Source: Cladophialophora immunda (lineage: Eukaryota; Ascomycota; Eurotiomycetes; Chaetothyriales; Herpotrichiellaceae). From it: 64,000 bases of DNA. Below are positions 12,489 through 22,892 of the stretch, one piece after another (the stretch's first letter is position 1; every line of letters begins with the position of its first letter). Both the position numbers and the translations under genes were made by a program. Location of the stretch: assembly GCF_000835495.1 (NCBI RefSeq), contig NW_015622542.1:2068485-2132484 (forward strand), written 5' to 3'. A model generated the notes under the pieces. It was given only the letters and a program-made list of their open reading frames with translations. It was not told where the DNA came from and did no database searches.

Positions 12489-14426
12489 TCACGAGCCAGC
12501 TTCGTCATCATATCGCGCAAGATGGGTTGCAATTGCTCGTCCGCTGGGATCGGTTTGCTTCGACCAGGTTGGCGTCCATCGCATCACGGTCGACGCGCAG
12601 TACGGCGGGAAGTGCTCATCGAACATCAGACGATACCAGTAGGCCTCCTTGCTGGTCGGAACATCATCGCCCCATTCCGGCTTGGGGTTGGCCATCATCT
12701 CATCCGTCACATTGAGCTCGGCGGTGTCCTTCAAAGCATCAATCCAGCCATAGCCCACGCCATCGCTGAATTGCTCCTTCTGTCGCCACAGGATGTGCTC
12801 GGGTAAGTAGGGCTCGACATCTGGCTCGTCGGTGGTGTCGAAGGCTTTGCGCAGAATATATTTCTCTATTCTGTCCTCGGTGATCATCTTCTCCGCGGGG
12901 TCGATGTTCATGGCAACCTCCAGGAACTGCTTATCCAGGAAGGGCACGCGAGCTTCGACGCCCCACGCCGAAGTGGATTTGTTCGCACGGAGACAGTCGG
13001 CCAAATGCAGGTTCTTGATTCTGCGGACAGTCTCCTTGTGGAACTCTTCCTTGCTCGGAGCGGCGTGGAAGTACAGATATCCCCCAAAGATCTCATCGCT
13101 TCCTTCACCGCTCAAGACCATCTTGACTCCCAGGGCTTTGATTTTCCGGGACAGCAAGTACATGGGCGTGGATGCGCGGACTGTGGTGACATCATAAGTC
13201 TCGAGGTGGTAAATGACATCTGACAGGGCGTCCAGTCCTTCTTGGATTGTGAATGTGAAATCATGGTGTTTGGTGCCCAGGAACTTGGCCACTTCAATGG
13301 CCGCTTTCGTGTCAGGGGCATCAGGAAGACCGATGGAGAAAGAGTGTAGTTGAGGTAGGAATGTGACTGTCGACAACTCGTCGTCATCGTCGATACCCAC
13401 TAACCTGGTGCCGGTCTTGGGGGTTCTGTACCCGTTGACTTCACCATTGACATCTCCGTTGACAACGCCGTTGGTCTGACGCTTTGCGAGGGCTTGTTGA
13501 CGGAGGGACTCTCTCTGCGCAATCGACGCCACCAAACTCGAGTCAAGACCACCCGACAGCAGAACGCCGTATGGCACTTCGGCCATGAGCCGCTTGAGCA
13601 CGGACTTTTCCAGCGTCTTCCTGATCAACTTGTAATCCACGGGCGTGGACGGGACTCTGCTCGGATCCCACCACGTTGGCTCGAAATATCGGGTGAGTTT
13701 ATCGGTCTTGGAATCATAAATATGGCCCGGGGGGAATGAAATGATGTTGTCGCATACAGAGGCTAGGGCTTTGAGTTCGGAGGCAAAGAAGACAGCACCA
13801 GGTGTTTGACTGGAACGGCCCAGGTAGAAGGACGTGATGCCGATGGGATCCCGCGCAGCAATTGTCCGGTCTTGGTCCTTGTCATAGAGGACGAAGGAAA
13901 ACATGCCGTCCAGCTGCTTGGGGGCGTCCGTGTCATATTGCTGGTAGAGCGGGATGATGACCTCGCAGTCGCTGTTGGTCTTGAAGCTATACGGGACGGT
14001 CAAGTGCTTGCGCAGGATGCGGTGGTTGTAGATTTCGCCGTTGACGGCCAGCGCAATGGTGCCTTCATCGTTGACCAGAGGCTGCGCCCCGCTGTCCACT
14101 CCGACTATACTGAGGCGTTCATGGCAGAGGATGGTGTTGTTTCCCGTCCAGTTTCCGGACCAGTCAGGACCGCGGTGCCGCAGGCATTTGACACACTGCA
14201 GGGCAGTGGTCTTGAAGGTTGCTATCGACGGATGACTGTAAGAGGGCGTTGGCGACCGAAATTAGCAACGCGGACACGAGCAGAAAAAAAAGCAGGACGC
14301 AGGACGCAGGACGCCGATCGCGGAGCCCAGAGCAAGGGTTTCCAGAAACCCATGAACCAGGCTGCTCAGGGACCAGGAAACGAGGGAAGCGCAAACTCAC
14401 CCGTGGCAGGCAAAGATACCACACAT
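12489..14426 (-). CDS. ASN2: Asparagine synthetase (glutamine-hydrolysing)
   Basis: Converts aspartate and glutamine to asparagine and glutamate using ATP. Exon 1 (14426-14401) encodes MCGIFACHG, supplying the catalytic Cys2 of the class II glutaminase domain after Met removal. The intron is 14400-14236 (GTGAGT...CAG) and exon 2 14235-12489, for 590 residues. Glutaminase-domain landmarks are RHRGPDWSG and the NGEIYNH loop. The synthetase domain has the PPi loop [19 protein letters not shown] hydrophilic Asn/Gly-rich insert ([14 protein letters not shown]) follows the PPi loop, as is usual in fungal enzymes. A perfect TGACTCA element lies 183 bp upstream. The symbol follows fungal usage for this enzyme; paralogue identity is not proven. 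Confidence 0.95.
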
Positions 14427-15913
14427 GACTGCCCACGATGCCCACGCTGCCCACGAGCGTCTTGCTGGTGTGGCCTTGCAATGAGAGGGTGTGAAATGTT
14501 ATGCAAGATGGGAGAAGAGTGTGGCGGCGTGGGCGTGGGACGAAATAAAAGGACCGTCCACGCTCCGAGTCCCAAAATTTCTCGAAGGCAAAAATGTCGA
14601 GCGTGGGATGACTCAATCAATCAATGCTGGCCACAATGGCTGAAAATATCGGCCCTGCGCCCTCGACGGAGCGCCGCTGACTTTTCTGGGCCTTTGGGCC
14701 TGGGGGCTTCGAATCCAGCTGACTCTTTGTGGTTGTCGCTGTTCACTGACGACCATTCAAACCGCCTTCTCAGGTCACACCGCGTGCAAGTCTTGGTTCG
14801 TGTTTGGTTGAGGGCACGAGTTGGGATCAGCCCACACTTTCCAGAAAAACCCACCTTACCACACGGGATTTTTTCTTCTGTCTTCTCTTTCTGCGCCTTT
14901 CCTCGGATCAGAGATAAGAGGGCTGGCGGATCTCAAGCAGTTCTTAAGTAATAAGGTCCATCGCCCCTCTCCCTCCGTCCCTGGGTCCCTTGCTCCCTTG
15001 CTCCCTCCTCTATATTCGAACCGTCACAGCAATTCCACCTGGCACTGACCCATCCGTGCTAGACTCGAGGCGGTTTGAGTTTGCGCAGGCGGACCATGGA
15101 CATTTGCGTGCCTGGGGCATGTTCCCCGAGGAAGAGGAGGCCCGATGTTCGGCACGCGACCTCTTCTTATTACGAGTATCACATAACAAGCTGAAGATTA
15201 CTGGTGGGAAGAGGCTCCTGTTGGTTCTCTGGCACATGCTGGCCCTGAGCCCATGCCTATCATGAATGCAGATATCCGGAATCCCCGCACTTTTTCGCTC
15301 GGGCGCAGATAGCCCCTCGATGCCTAACTGCCTCACTGCGCCCCTCGCCGCCCACCCCTTGGCTGTGCACCCCCACGCTTGCGCCCTTTTGGGCAGCCTC
15401 TGACGGGCCTGGAGAGAAGTGCCCCCTCCGTAGGCGAGATCGACTCCTCCGGTGCTCAGGCCGTCGGTACCCCCAAGTCAGATTATTGCACAGAAGCAAA
15501 AAAAAAAATTATCTTGAGGGTGGGAAGAATAAGGGCCAGAAGAGGGGCGGGGAGAAAGAAAATGGCTCATGTTCCCATTGATGAAAACAAAGAAAGGAGA
15601 AGACCACCACCACGTGGGAGTGTGTACCCTAGCTAGCTCAAGCTGGTCCTTCGAACTCCTGGACGCCAGCGCGAAAAACCTCCAGCTGCCCAATATTCCC
15701 GTCTCTCTTCCCCAAATCTCTCTACATGATCCCCGCCCTCCCCCGTAAACAGGTTATCTGGAGTCGAAATGCCTACTGCAGAACGCCGCGCTCAAAATCC
15801 ACACGCTAGTTGACTGGTTGCAGCACCCCGCTGTTGACTTTGTGACAGCTCATCATCCCGTCAACTAATGCTCGTCGCAAAGCCACCTCGGTCTGCCCGA
15901 CATGCCACGAATC
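14427..15913. other. Long intergenic: asparagine synthetase promoter and UBC9 3' region
   Basis: About 1.5 kb without a gene I can support. It holds the TGACTCA element, a pyrimidine-rich block near 14960-15010, and an A-run at 15499-15508. Frames reported across it (such as a 381-codon plus-strand frame from 13806) lie mostly antisense to ASN2 exon sequence. Confidence 0.5.
14609..14615. promoter_or_regulatory. Gcn4/CpcA-type element (TGACTCA) upstream of asparagine synthetase
   Basis: Perfect TGACTCA 183 bp upstream of the ATG of a classical general-amino-acid-control target. Inferred from motif and position. Confidence 0.55.
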
Positions 15914-16495
15914 TCAGGGTGCGGGGTTGTCCTTGACAATGCTCTTGACTTTCTTCTCGTATGCGGGCCGATCCTTTTTGTAGAGATTGTATGCATCAGC
16001 CTGCGCTGGCGAGTCGGGATTGGGGTCGTTTAACAGGTCTTGGATGCCCAAAAGAATTTGCTTGATGGTGATTGCTGGCTTCCAACCCTCCTCTTCGTTC
16101 AGGATCGAGAGACATACCGTGCCCGAGGGATACACGTTGGGGTGGAATAGAGGGGGGACAAATCTGCCTAATACGGCTCAGTCGTCTGCTCCCACCAGCG
16201 CAGCAGGACATTTTCACTCACATTTGGGTGGCTTCGTAGGGTATTCGTCCGGAAAGGCGAGCGTCAACTTGAACAGGCCCCCTTCCCAGATGGTCTTTTC
16301 CTTCCCTGGTATCCCAACTTCCCAGTTCTTGAGGTCAACCACGCCATTGGCGGCTCGAACGGGTTTTGCGAAGAAACCAAACGGATGATCGCGGCGCCAT
16401 TGTTTCCTGAAGGCGGGTGTTAGTGAGTTGGAGTTGAAGCAACTTGACTGCGCATCCCACCTTTCCTCTTGAAGACGGTTCATACACAGCGTCAT
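15914..16495 (-). CDS. UBC9: SUMO-conjugating enzyme E2 Ubc9
   Basis: Accepts SUMO from the E1 and transfers it to substrate lysines, mainly in the nucleus. Exons: 16495-16461, 16406-16222 and 16167-15914, giving 157 residues, exactly the family length. The start [12 protein letters not shown] joins [15 protein letters not shown], matching fungal Ubc9. The E2 core shows [23 protein letters not shown], then [15 protein letters not shown] and the catalytic cysteine in TVCLSI, about residue 93. The C-terminal helix ([18 protein letters not shown] type) is present. Introns are 54 nt each with standard signals. The reading is unambiguous. Confidence 0.97.
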
Positions 16496-16951
16496 GATGA
16501 ATGACCGGTGGAGGGGTAGCGAAGAGTTGTAGAGAGGAGCGAGAACTCTCAGTCAATTTACAACTGAAGAGGAGGATGTTATGTGTTTGGCGATGATGTT
16601 TGCTTGAGAGGACTCCTCAAAGAGCGCAAGTCACAAAGGAACAAGAACTTTTGTCGGACAAGAGGCAGGCAAGGATCAGGTGAATGGTAAGGCTGAGGCT
16701 GCGGCGAGGTCGACGGGAGATTTTCCGGGCGCCGCTTCTCCTTGGGGAAGGTTCGGCGAGGGGCTTTTCGGCCTGCGTGCCTCAAGACACCTGTGTGCTT
16801 GGTACATATGTGGGAGCTCTTCACCCAGTGGCGGCGAGCAGGAGCATTGCCACTGTCGCGTACTGCTGAAGCAGAGAGAGGCGAAAAGGCAAGACGGGTA
16901 TCATTGGTCTAAACTCATCACGACCGTCAGTCTTCGGTCGTTCTGCTGGCT
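16496..16951. other. Intergenic: UBC9 promoter and ALG11 3' region
   Basis: 456 bp with no gene seen. Confidence 0.5.
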
Positions 16952-18606
16952 CTATATGTTATGGCTGTTGCGTAGCTTCTGCAGCCTCACCAGGATCTCC
17001 ATCTGCTCGACCCATTTGCCGGCGAAAACTGTTTCGGTGAATCGCTTGGTGCTTGCACGCCCTCTTAATCTCATTTCGTATCGCTCCCGTGGACTCATGG
17101 CCATCACACGGGCAAAAGCAGCAGCAAACTCATCTTCTGTCTCGGCGTGAAACCCAACGGGCTGACCTTCGAACGGAACCACAATATCGAGCTTGGGTCC
17201 GCCACTGTTGTGTACCACTGGGATGAGTCCCGCGGCCAATCCCTCCACATTGCCAATCCCGAAATGTTCTGCGTACATGCCGTTGGTACCAATACTCGAC
17301 CTCCGAAGATATTCGAGGATTACTGAGAAGGGGGCATCACAGATGAAGGTAGTGGCGTCCTTGATCCTTAGTTCGTGTGCTTCGAGTCGAAGGTTGTAGA
17401 TGTGCTTCTCGTCCGGCGTATTGCTTCGAACCGACCCAATAAGAACCAACCGTGGTTTCTCCTTTGCGGCCTGGTAGAACTTGGCAAAGGATCGGAGAAT
17501 CAGAGAATGGTTCTTCTCGGGTCGGAATTGAGCAATGTAGAGCACAATGTTTTCCCGTTGTTTCTCGCTCTCCTCTGTCAACGTGATTCGTGCTTCCAGC
17601 TCTTCGACTGGGCAAGGCGGATAGACTATAGCTGCGAACGACGACGAGGCTCTTTTCGGCTTCCACAGCTGTCGGATGTGGCCTTGCGTCCAAGTTGAAT
17701 TGCACATCACCACATCGATCTGTCTGCCGACAAACCCGTAGAGCCATGCAAAAGCACGCCAATAGTATTTCTTTCCTTTGCCCTTCCACCCTTGCCCGGC
17801 ACCTGCATGAATTCCCTTCAGACCTGTCGTGTCCTCAAGGCTGTCTAGCATGTCGGTAGAAATGGTCGGATAATGCACGTATGCCGCATTAGGCACGTCG
17901 GGGAAGAGGTATTTGCAAAGGGCGACCGCGAATGCGTACCCCATGGTGTCGACAAAAATGTCGGGCACGAGCAGCTGAAAGGCGTCATAAGCTAGGATCA
18001 GCGAGCCGAGTGACTGGCCCAACAGCGTGAGGTGAGGATAGGTGCTTGCAAGGACAAAACGACGGCTCGAAAGGTACAGAAAGACAAGGGAGTGCTCTTG
18101 AAGGGTGATTCCAAAGCGATTTCTGACCGTGGCGACCACCACCGCCCGGTCGATGTCGTGATCACCGGTATAAACTGCGCATATGGCGTTGGGCCATCGT
18201 CGCTGAGTTGCGGCTATGGCAGCCCATAACACTCTCTCACCGCCGCCACCAGCATTGCTACTCAAAGTTAGAACTGAATTCTACGAGAAGGCAGAACTTG
18301 CCAGAAGGGATGGAAGAATCCAATGACTCCGCCCCATTCATCCTCAAGAGGCTTGCCATTCTGAGCGGTGCCCTCCTTCTCGACCCTCTCCCACCCATCT
18401 TCGGCTTCCTGGGACAGAGGCTGATTCTCCAACACAGCGGCTCTTTCTCGCCTGACCCTTTCGAAGATCGCGGCCTTCCGGTCTCTGGACTGTGCTCGTA
18501 GGTACCAGCCAAGCGCGCGTAGTGACAACTGTAGAAGCAAGACAAATACGAGGGGCAAAAGCGGCACTACCGCCAAAACTGCCACGACGCTCGATGAGGC
18601 GGCCAT
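16952..18606 (-). CDS. ALG11: Alpha-1,2-mannosyltransferase ALG11
   Basis: Adds the fourth and fifth mannoses to Man3GlcNAc2-PP-dolichol on the cytosolic face of the ER, using GDP-mannose. Exon 1 (18606-18302) encodes an N-terminal membrane anchor (VVAVLAVVPLLPLVFVLLLQ) and ends GFFHPF. Exon 2 is 18257-16952. Joining them through a GC-AG intron (18301-18258, 44 nt, donor TG|GCAAGT) restores the conserved HPFCNAGGGGERVLW. No GT donor does so. The product is 536 residues. GT4-type features include LGQSLGSLILAYDAF and the C-terminal EHFGIGNVEGLAAGLIPVVH (nucleotide-sugar binding). It shares a 312-bp divergent promoter with COX18. Confidence 0.93.
18258..18301 (-). other. GC-AG intron in ALG11
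   Basis: A 44-nt intron with GCAAGT donor and TAG acceptor. Its removal makes the codon TGC of the conserved HPFCNAGGGGER block. The donor matches the usual GC-donor consensus. Confidence 0.85.
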
Positions 18607-18918
18607 TGCCAATGCTGCAGAAGACACCAATAGTCAACGAGACTCATGCTTCCAAAACCGTTGGCTGGCGAGAAGGACAATTTAGTAAGGGGTAAGATCC
18701 GGCCAACGGGGTGAAATGAGCAGTACATATCAGGTGCGGCTCCTGTGGCCTCTTTTCTCCCACCAACCAACAATGACGCAGCCTGAGACCACGCGCTTTT
18801 TGCCTGCCCCCGCGGTCTATGCGCGTCGGCGAGTCGGATTGGCACTTTTGTTTCATCGACCGATAATGCGCCACGAAACCGATTTCCATATGCTCCCTCT
18901 ACCAGCCGACACTTAGCA
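18607..18918. promoter_or_regulatory. Divergent promoter between ALG11 and COX18
   Basis: 312 bp between start codons. An inverted CCAAT (ATTGG) lies near 18837. No gene fits. Confidence 0.45.
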
Positions 18919-19935
18919 ATGATCTGCCGCAGGACCCTTCGACGTTGGGCCAAGTTGGAACCACGATGCAGCAGTCAGACTCGCCTATCCCCCCGGTCGC
19001 TGTCACGCTCCTTTCATGCCTCGAGCCCCAAATCCTTCGCTGCCGAATGCCTCCAGATCTCCGGGACCATCTTTCAAGAGGTGCACTCGTTGACCAGCCT
19101 ACCATGGTATCTGTCGATCCCTCTGACAGCCTCGCTCCTGCGCATGACCTGGATCCCGGTCCAGCTGTTGACGCACCGAAGTCGGAAACGGCGAGAAACC
19201 GCAATGCAGCTGGCCTCTGCATGGCGCATCGCCTACCAAGACACGGCGAGGATAAAATTCCCCTCGGGGAGAGAAGCAGACGCCAAAAAGGCTGAGAGCT
19301 GGGTCGCGAGCCAGCTCAAGGCCCGAAAAAAGGCCATACAGAAGCACAATTCATACCTTCCAGTCTGGGTGGAACCGGTGCTTGCTCTGTCCTTCATCCC
19401 TGTATGGGTCTTCAGCATGGATTGCATACGCCGCATGGCAGGCGACAAGCGGACAGTGACCTCGCTCTTCTTCAGGTCTGATGGCAGCACCGTAGACCCG
19501 AACATCGTGCCCATGGAACCAGGCTTCCAGACTGAAAGTCTATGGTGGATACCCGACCTGGCCTCGCCAGATCACCTCTGGATTCTGCCCATTACATACG
19601 GAGCCCTGGCTACCTTCAGCGTGTGGACGAGGGTGAGGGAAGCTGCCAAACAACAGACGGACACGGGCTATTCGAATGGCGATGCCGACAGACTGAGGGC
19701 TTTCTCTGCAAAGTTCTCCAAGACTTTGTCTTATGTCTTAACAGCGATGCCCACCGTCTTTACCTATCTGATTATCCGGAGCGACTTATCTACAGCGGTG
19801 GTGTTGTACCTCATCGGGACCACGACAACTCAGCTTGTTCAACGGCCTCTTCTTGCGCGCGTTCTCGGGAGCACCAAGCGGTTTCCACTTTTAAAAGCAA
19901 AACAGGCGAAAGGAAAAGGGCAAGCGGAGGAATGA
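18919..19935 (+). CDS. COX18: Mitochondrial inner-membrane insertase COX18 (Oxa1/YidC family)
   Basis: Helps export the C-terminal part of Cox2 across the inner membrane during cytochrome c oxidase assembly. Single exon, 338 residues. Residues 1-35 are a basic, Ser-rich mitochondrial presequence (MICRRTLRRW...SRSFHASS). The Oxa1/YidC core begins with PWYLSIPLTASLLRMTWIPVQ (TM1), followed by the basic matrix loop RSRKRRETAMQLASAW. Further helices are at VEPVLALSFIPVWVFSM, HLWILPITYGALATFSVW, LSYVLTAMPTVFTYLIIRSD and AVVLYLIGTTTTQLVQ. The C-terminus is short and basic, lacking the long coiled ribosome-binding tail of Oxa1, which favours Cox18. Yeast-type function is assumed by homology. Confidence 0.88.
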   Translation: MICRRTLRRWAKLEPRCSSQTRLSPRSLSRSFHASSPKSFAAECLQISGTIFQEVHSLTSLPWYLSIPLTASLLRMTWIPVQLLTHRSRKRRETAMQLASAWRIAYQDTARIKFPSGREADAKKAESWVASQLKARKKAIQKHNSYLPVWVEPVLALSFIPVWVFSMDCIRRMAGDKRTVTSLFFRSDGSTVDPNIVPMEPGFQTESLWWIPDLASPDHLWILPITYGALATFSVWTRVREAAKQQTDTGYSNGDADRLRAFSAKFSKTLSYVLTAMPTVFTYLIIRSDLSTAVVLYLIGTTTTQLVQRPLLARVLGSTKRFPLLKAKQAKGKGQAEE

Positions 19936-20558
19936 AGTATACTATACCATCATGACAGTATCATCGGCGCGGCGAAAACGCGCCTTCGGTGTTTAGAGTT
20001 CTGCAATGAATAGGACTTCAATGTACAGCAAGCAATGATAATACAAGGCGCCAGGAGAGATTGCAATGGCCTCAGTAACTGGCACGACTCCATTCGTGTA
20101 TGTCTCTTGAACCGCCCTGCCTCTGTGCGCGTAGCGACCAATAAATGACACGGTTTAGCCCTTCCGGCCAGTTTTGTAACTCCGACCACCCTGCGGTTCT
20201 ACACTGAGCAAGAACTATCTCGTATCCCTTGCGCCCAGATATCGTACTAAGACAGATGTTTGAGAGGAAGTCTTTAAAACTGCTCATCGCACACCAAGAC
20301 AATGCACTTGCTCTAGCGGTGCGTAGGCCCTCCATCAAAACCCTATATCAAGTGGGCAATGTGATGTGATGAAGTAGACATCAGCATCAAAACTTCTTTT
20401 CGCTTTAGCTCGAAGCACTGCACGATGGTGGGCATGAATGAGAACGCCAAACCAGACCCCGAGGATCCTCATGGGCGCAAGCACTCGAAGGGTGATCAAG
20501 ATCTCGAGGGTCCTGCGCTCTCCAAATTTCTCTGTTCGGAAGAACAGGTTCCCTTCCT
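19936..20558. other. Intergenic between convergent COX18 and the PP2C gene
   Basis: No gene seen. Confidence 0.5.
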
Positions 20559-22526
20559 TCACAACTTTGCCTTCAATTGCCCGTCCTCAGTTTTCTGTAC
20601 CTGCCGTGCTGTTGCTTCGTCGTTGATCACGACCTTGCCATCGGCTTCGCCAGCCTCGCCGAAAAAAATAACCTGGACTGTCAGATCATCTCTGTACCGT
20701 CGACTGTAAGGGCTCGGTAGCGTGAGCAGCGCGCACACCATGTCTCGATCTTTTCCTCCCAATGCGTTGCGGATGAGGTGAGTTGCACAGTTCTTGTCCT
20801 CGACGACGAAGCGATTGGAAGTGGAAGGGGGCGAAGCAGGAATGTCCCACTGCTGCTGTCGGATGGGCTTTTCGACATTGTTGGCGTTGGAGTCTTTGCC
20901 ATCCTTAGCGTCCTTCTGGTTATAGGATGTGTCAATGCGGCCAGTCTTGTCCATATTGCCACCTTTCTCAACCGGTAGACCACCCGGCGATGATTTGAAC
21001 CAACTCGTCAACCATGCAGCCGTATTCGAACCGGGAGAAGCCTTGCTACTGGCAAGTTTGTTCTGATGTTCAATCCACTGGCCCACGAGCCCAACAACTT
21101 CTTCATTTGTCAGCATCTCCCACAGCCCGTCAGTGGCCATCACGAGAAAGTCGCCGTCGGAGGGATTTATCTTTGTGCTCGACACCACAGGCTCCGCAGT
21201 GACATACGGCGGCGTTTTCAGCAGCTGATGTGGTGTCCTTCCGAAGAAGTTCTTCTTGATGCGGTCCTGAGTCTCGCGCGACCACTTGTAGAACGCATCC
21301 CCGAATGCGCGAGTTGGTTCTAGATTTCCCAACACTCGGCCGGCTCGAATAACATATTCCTCACCCGGATGTTCGGCGCGCATACGTGCCTCTTCATTCG
21401 GATTGGAACCTGTCTGATCTTCTGATAGGGGGGTGGCAAACCATTTACCCGTTTGGGGATTGCGACGGCCCAGTACTGCACGAGAATCGCCGGTACATGC
21501 GACGCGGAGGGTCTTTGATTGAGAATCGTAGAAAGACAGTAGGGCGCAGGAGCCTGACAGGGCAGGGGCAAGGATTTCGGCGGCGAGCCGTTTGCTAGGG
21601 TTTTTGCTGAGTTTGTTGACGCTGTCCAAACAGATTTCGTTGTCCAGTTTGACGAAGGCGGATTTGAGGGCTTGGTCAATGGCTGCGGGCGAAGGAAAAG
21701 GGGATTTTGCGTCTGATAAAGCCGCTTTGTAGGTGCGATTAAGTTCGCGGGCCGCGAAAGAGATCAAGACCTGGCGCAGTTTGGCAGAGGTTGTCCATCC
21801 TGAATGGCCGTCGAAAACACCCCAGAACATCCAGTCCGAAGATGTTGAGCCCTCCGTTGCAGCGACTGTGTTCGGAACTTCGACAATCTTCTCTGCGTGG
21901 TCATCCTCAATTGGGTCGTTGCTGGGGAGCTGGACCATGTCATATCTCACCACACCTCGTCCTCGACCGACCAGGAATGACTGCTCATTCTTCCGTAATC
22001 TTTCTGTGGCTTGCTCAGGGGTCATCATCTCCAACACCTTCCTGCCGTAGTCATCTGTGTCCTTGGCCAAAGGACCGTCTCCAACTATGGACCCCGTGAA
22101 GAATTGATCGTTGTCAACCACCAGTGCTTTCCGATACGGCTCGGGACCCGCAGTTACCGACGCAGGGCCGGTAGGTTCTGCAGTAGGCTGCGCAGTATCT
22201 GCTGTGGTGCTCAGAGCTCTCCTGGGCTGTGCTGATACCGACAATGGTTGACTTTTTAGAAGATGCTCTGGCCCATCACCTCTGTAAGCATACCAGGCTC
22301 CAATCGCTCCTAGGGATCCGACGAAGAGGATTGGTATCTTGGGGATACGCATAGAAGACTGAAACGGTGTTCGAGACGTACTGTATCTGCGGACGAGGGA
22401 GGATGAATGAGCATTGGCTGAGGCTACGACATGGTTTGGAGGTGCGAAGGGGGAGGATTTGGAGACGAGCTTTCGAAAGGCAGAGCGTCGGGCCGAGCGG
22501 AGGGCGAAAAGGGCAGCGCGACGCAT
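20559..22526 (-). CDS. PTC5: Mitochondrial PP2C phosphatase (pyruvate dehydrogenase phosphatase, Ptc5-like)
   Basis: Dephosphorylates and activates the pyruvate dehydrogenase E1 alpha subunit in the matrix or intermembrane space. Single exon, 655 residues. The N-terminus MRRAALFALRSARRSAFRKL is an arginine-rich presequence, followed by a hydrophobic segment at about 65-81 (PILFVGSLGAIGAWYAY), as in yeast Ptc5. PP2C motifs are VFDGHSGW (metal and general catalysis), CTGDSRAVLG, LVMATDGLWE and the final RYRDDLTVQVIFF containing DD. A hydrophilic Lys/Asp-rich insert (about 530-585) sits before the last motif. All metal-binding Asp are visible. Divergent from the Tcf25/Rqc1 gene, 366 bp between starts. 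Confidence 0.88.
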   Translation of the reverse strand: MRRAALFALRSARRSAFRKLVSKSSPFAPPNHVVASANAHSSSLVRRYSTSRTPFQSSMRIPKIPILFVGSLGAIGAWYAYRGDGPEHLLKSQPLSVSAQPRRALSTTADTAQPTAEPTGPASVTAGPEPYRKALVVDNDQFFTGSIVGDGPLAKDTDDYGRKVLEMMTPEQATERLRKNEQSFLVGRGRGVVRYDMVQLPSNDPIEDDHAEKIVEVPNTVAATEGSTSSDWMFWGVFDGHSGWTTSAKLRQVLISFAARELNRTYKAALSDAKSPFPSPAAIDQALKSAFVKLDNEICLDSVNKLSKNPSKRLAAEILAPALSGSCALLSFYDSQSKTLRVACTGDSRAVLGRRNPQTGKWFATPLSEDQTGSNPNEEARMRAEHPGEEYVIRAGRVLGNLEPTRAFGDAFYKWSRETQDRIKKNFFGRTPHQLLKTPPYVTAEPVVSSTKINPSDGDFLVMATDGLWEMLTNEEVVGLVGQWIEHQNKLASSKASPGSNTAAWLTSWFKSSPGGLPVEKGGNMDKTGRIDTSYNQKDAKDGKDSNANNVEKPIRQQQWDIPASPPSTSNRFVVEDKNCATHLIRNALGGKDRDMVCALLTLPSPYSRRYRDDLTVQVIFFGEAGEADGKVVINDEATARQVQKTEDGQLKAKL

Positions 22527-22892
22527 TGGAGGAGACGATGGAGGTCAAGGAGAAGGGAAGAGAGTACTTGAGGATGAGGGCATCTAGAGAAGAAATAAAG
22601 AGGCAGGAAGATAGAGCGACGGCAACAGTGATCCTGACACGGACACTCGAGCAGATGCTCGATCTGTTCGTCTACAAGTTGATGAGGCTGAGCCTGCGCG
22701 GTCCGCAGATCTGGATTGAGCCAATCGGAGATTAATCTCACAGGTCCACTTAAATCCCTCGCGAACGTCACTCGTCGCTTTATGCGGCGGCGTTCTTTAC
22801 TTATGTGAATCATTCGGAGTGGCTTTTCCCTAATCCCCCATTCCACATTCGCTATTTCATTCTCTGTTGTCGAATTTGCAGATACGGCCAAA
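22527..22892. promoter_or_regulatory. Divergent promoter between PTC5-like and RQC1-like genes
   Basis: 366 bp separating two start codons. A 346-codon minus-strand frame crosses it but is antisense to the RQC1 5' coding region. Confidence 0.45.

Noticed and set aside
13806..14951. 381-codon plus-strand frame
   Set aside because: Antisense to asparagine synthetase exon 2 and its promoter.
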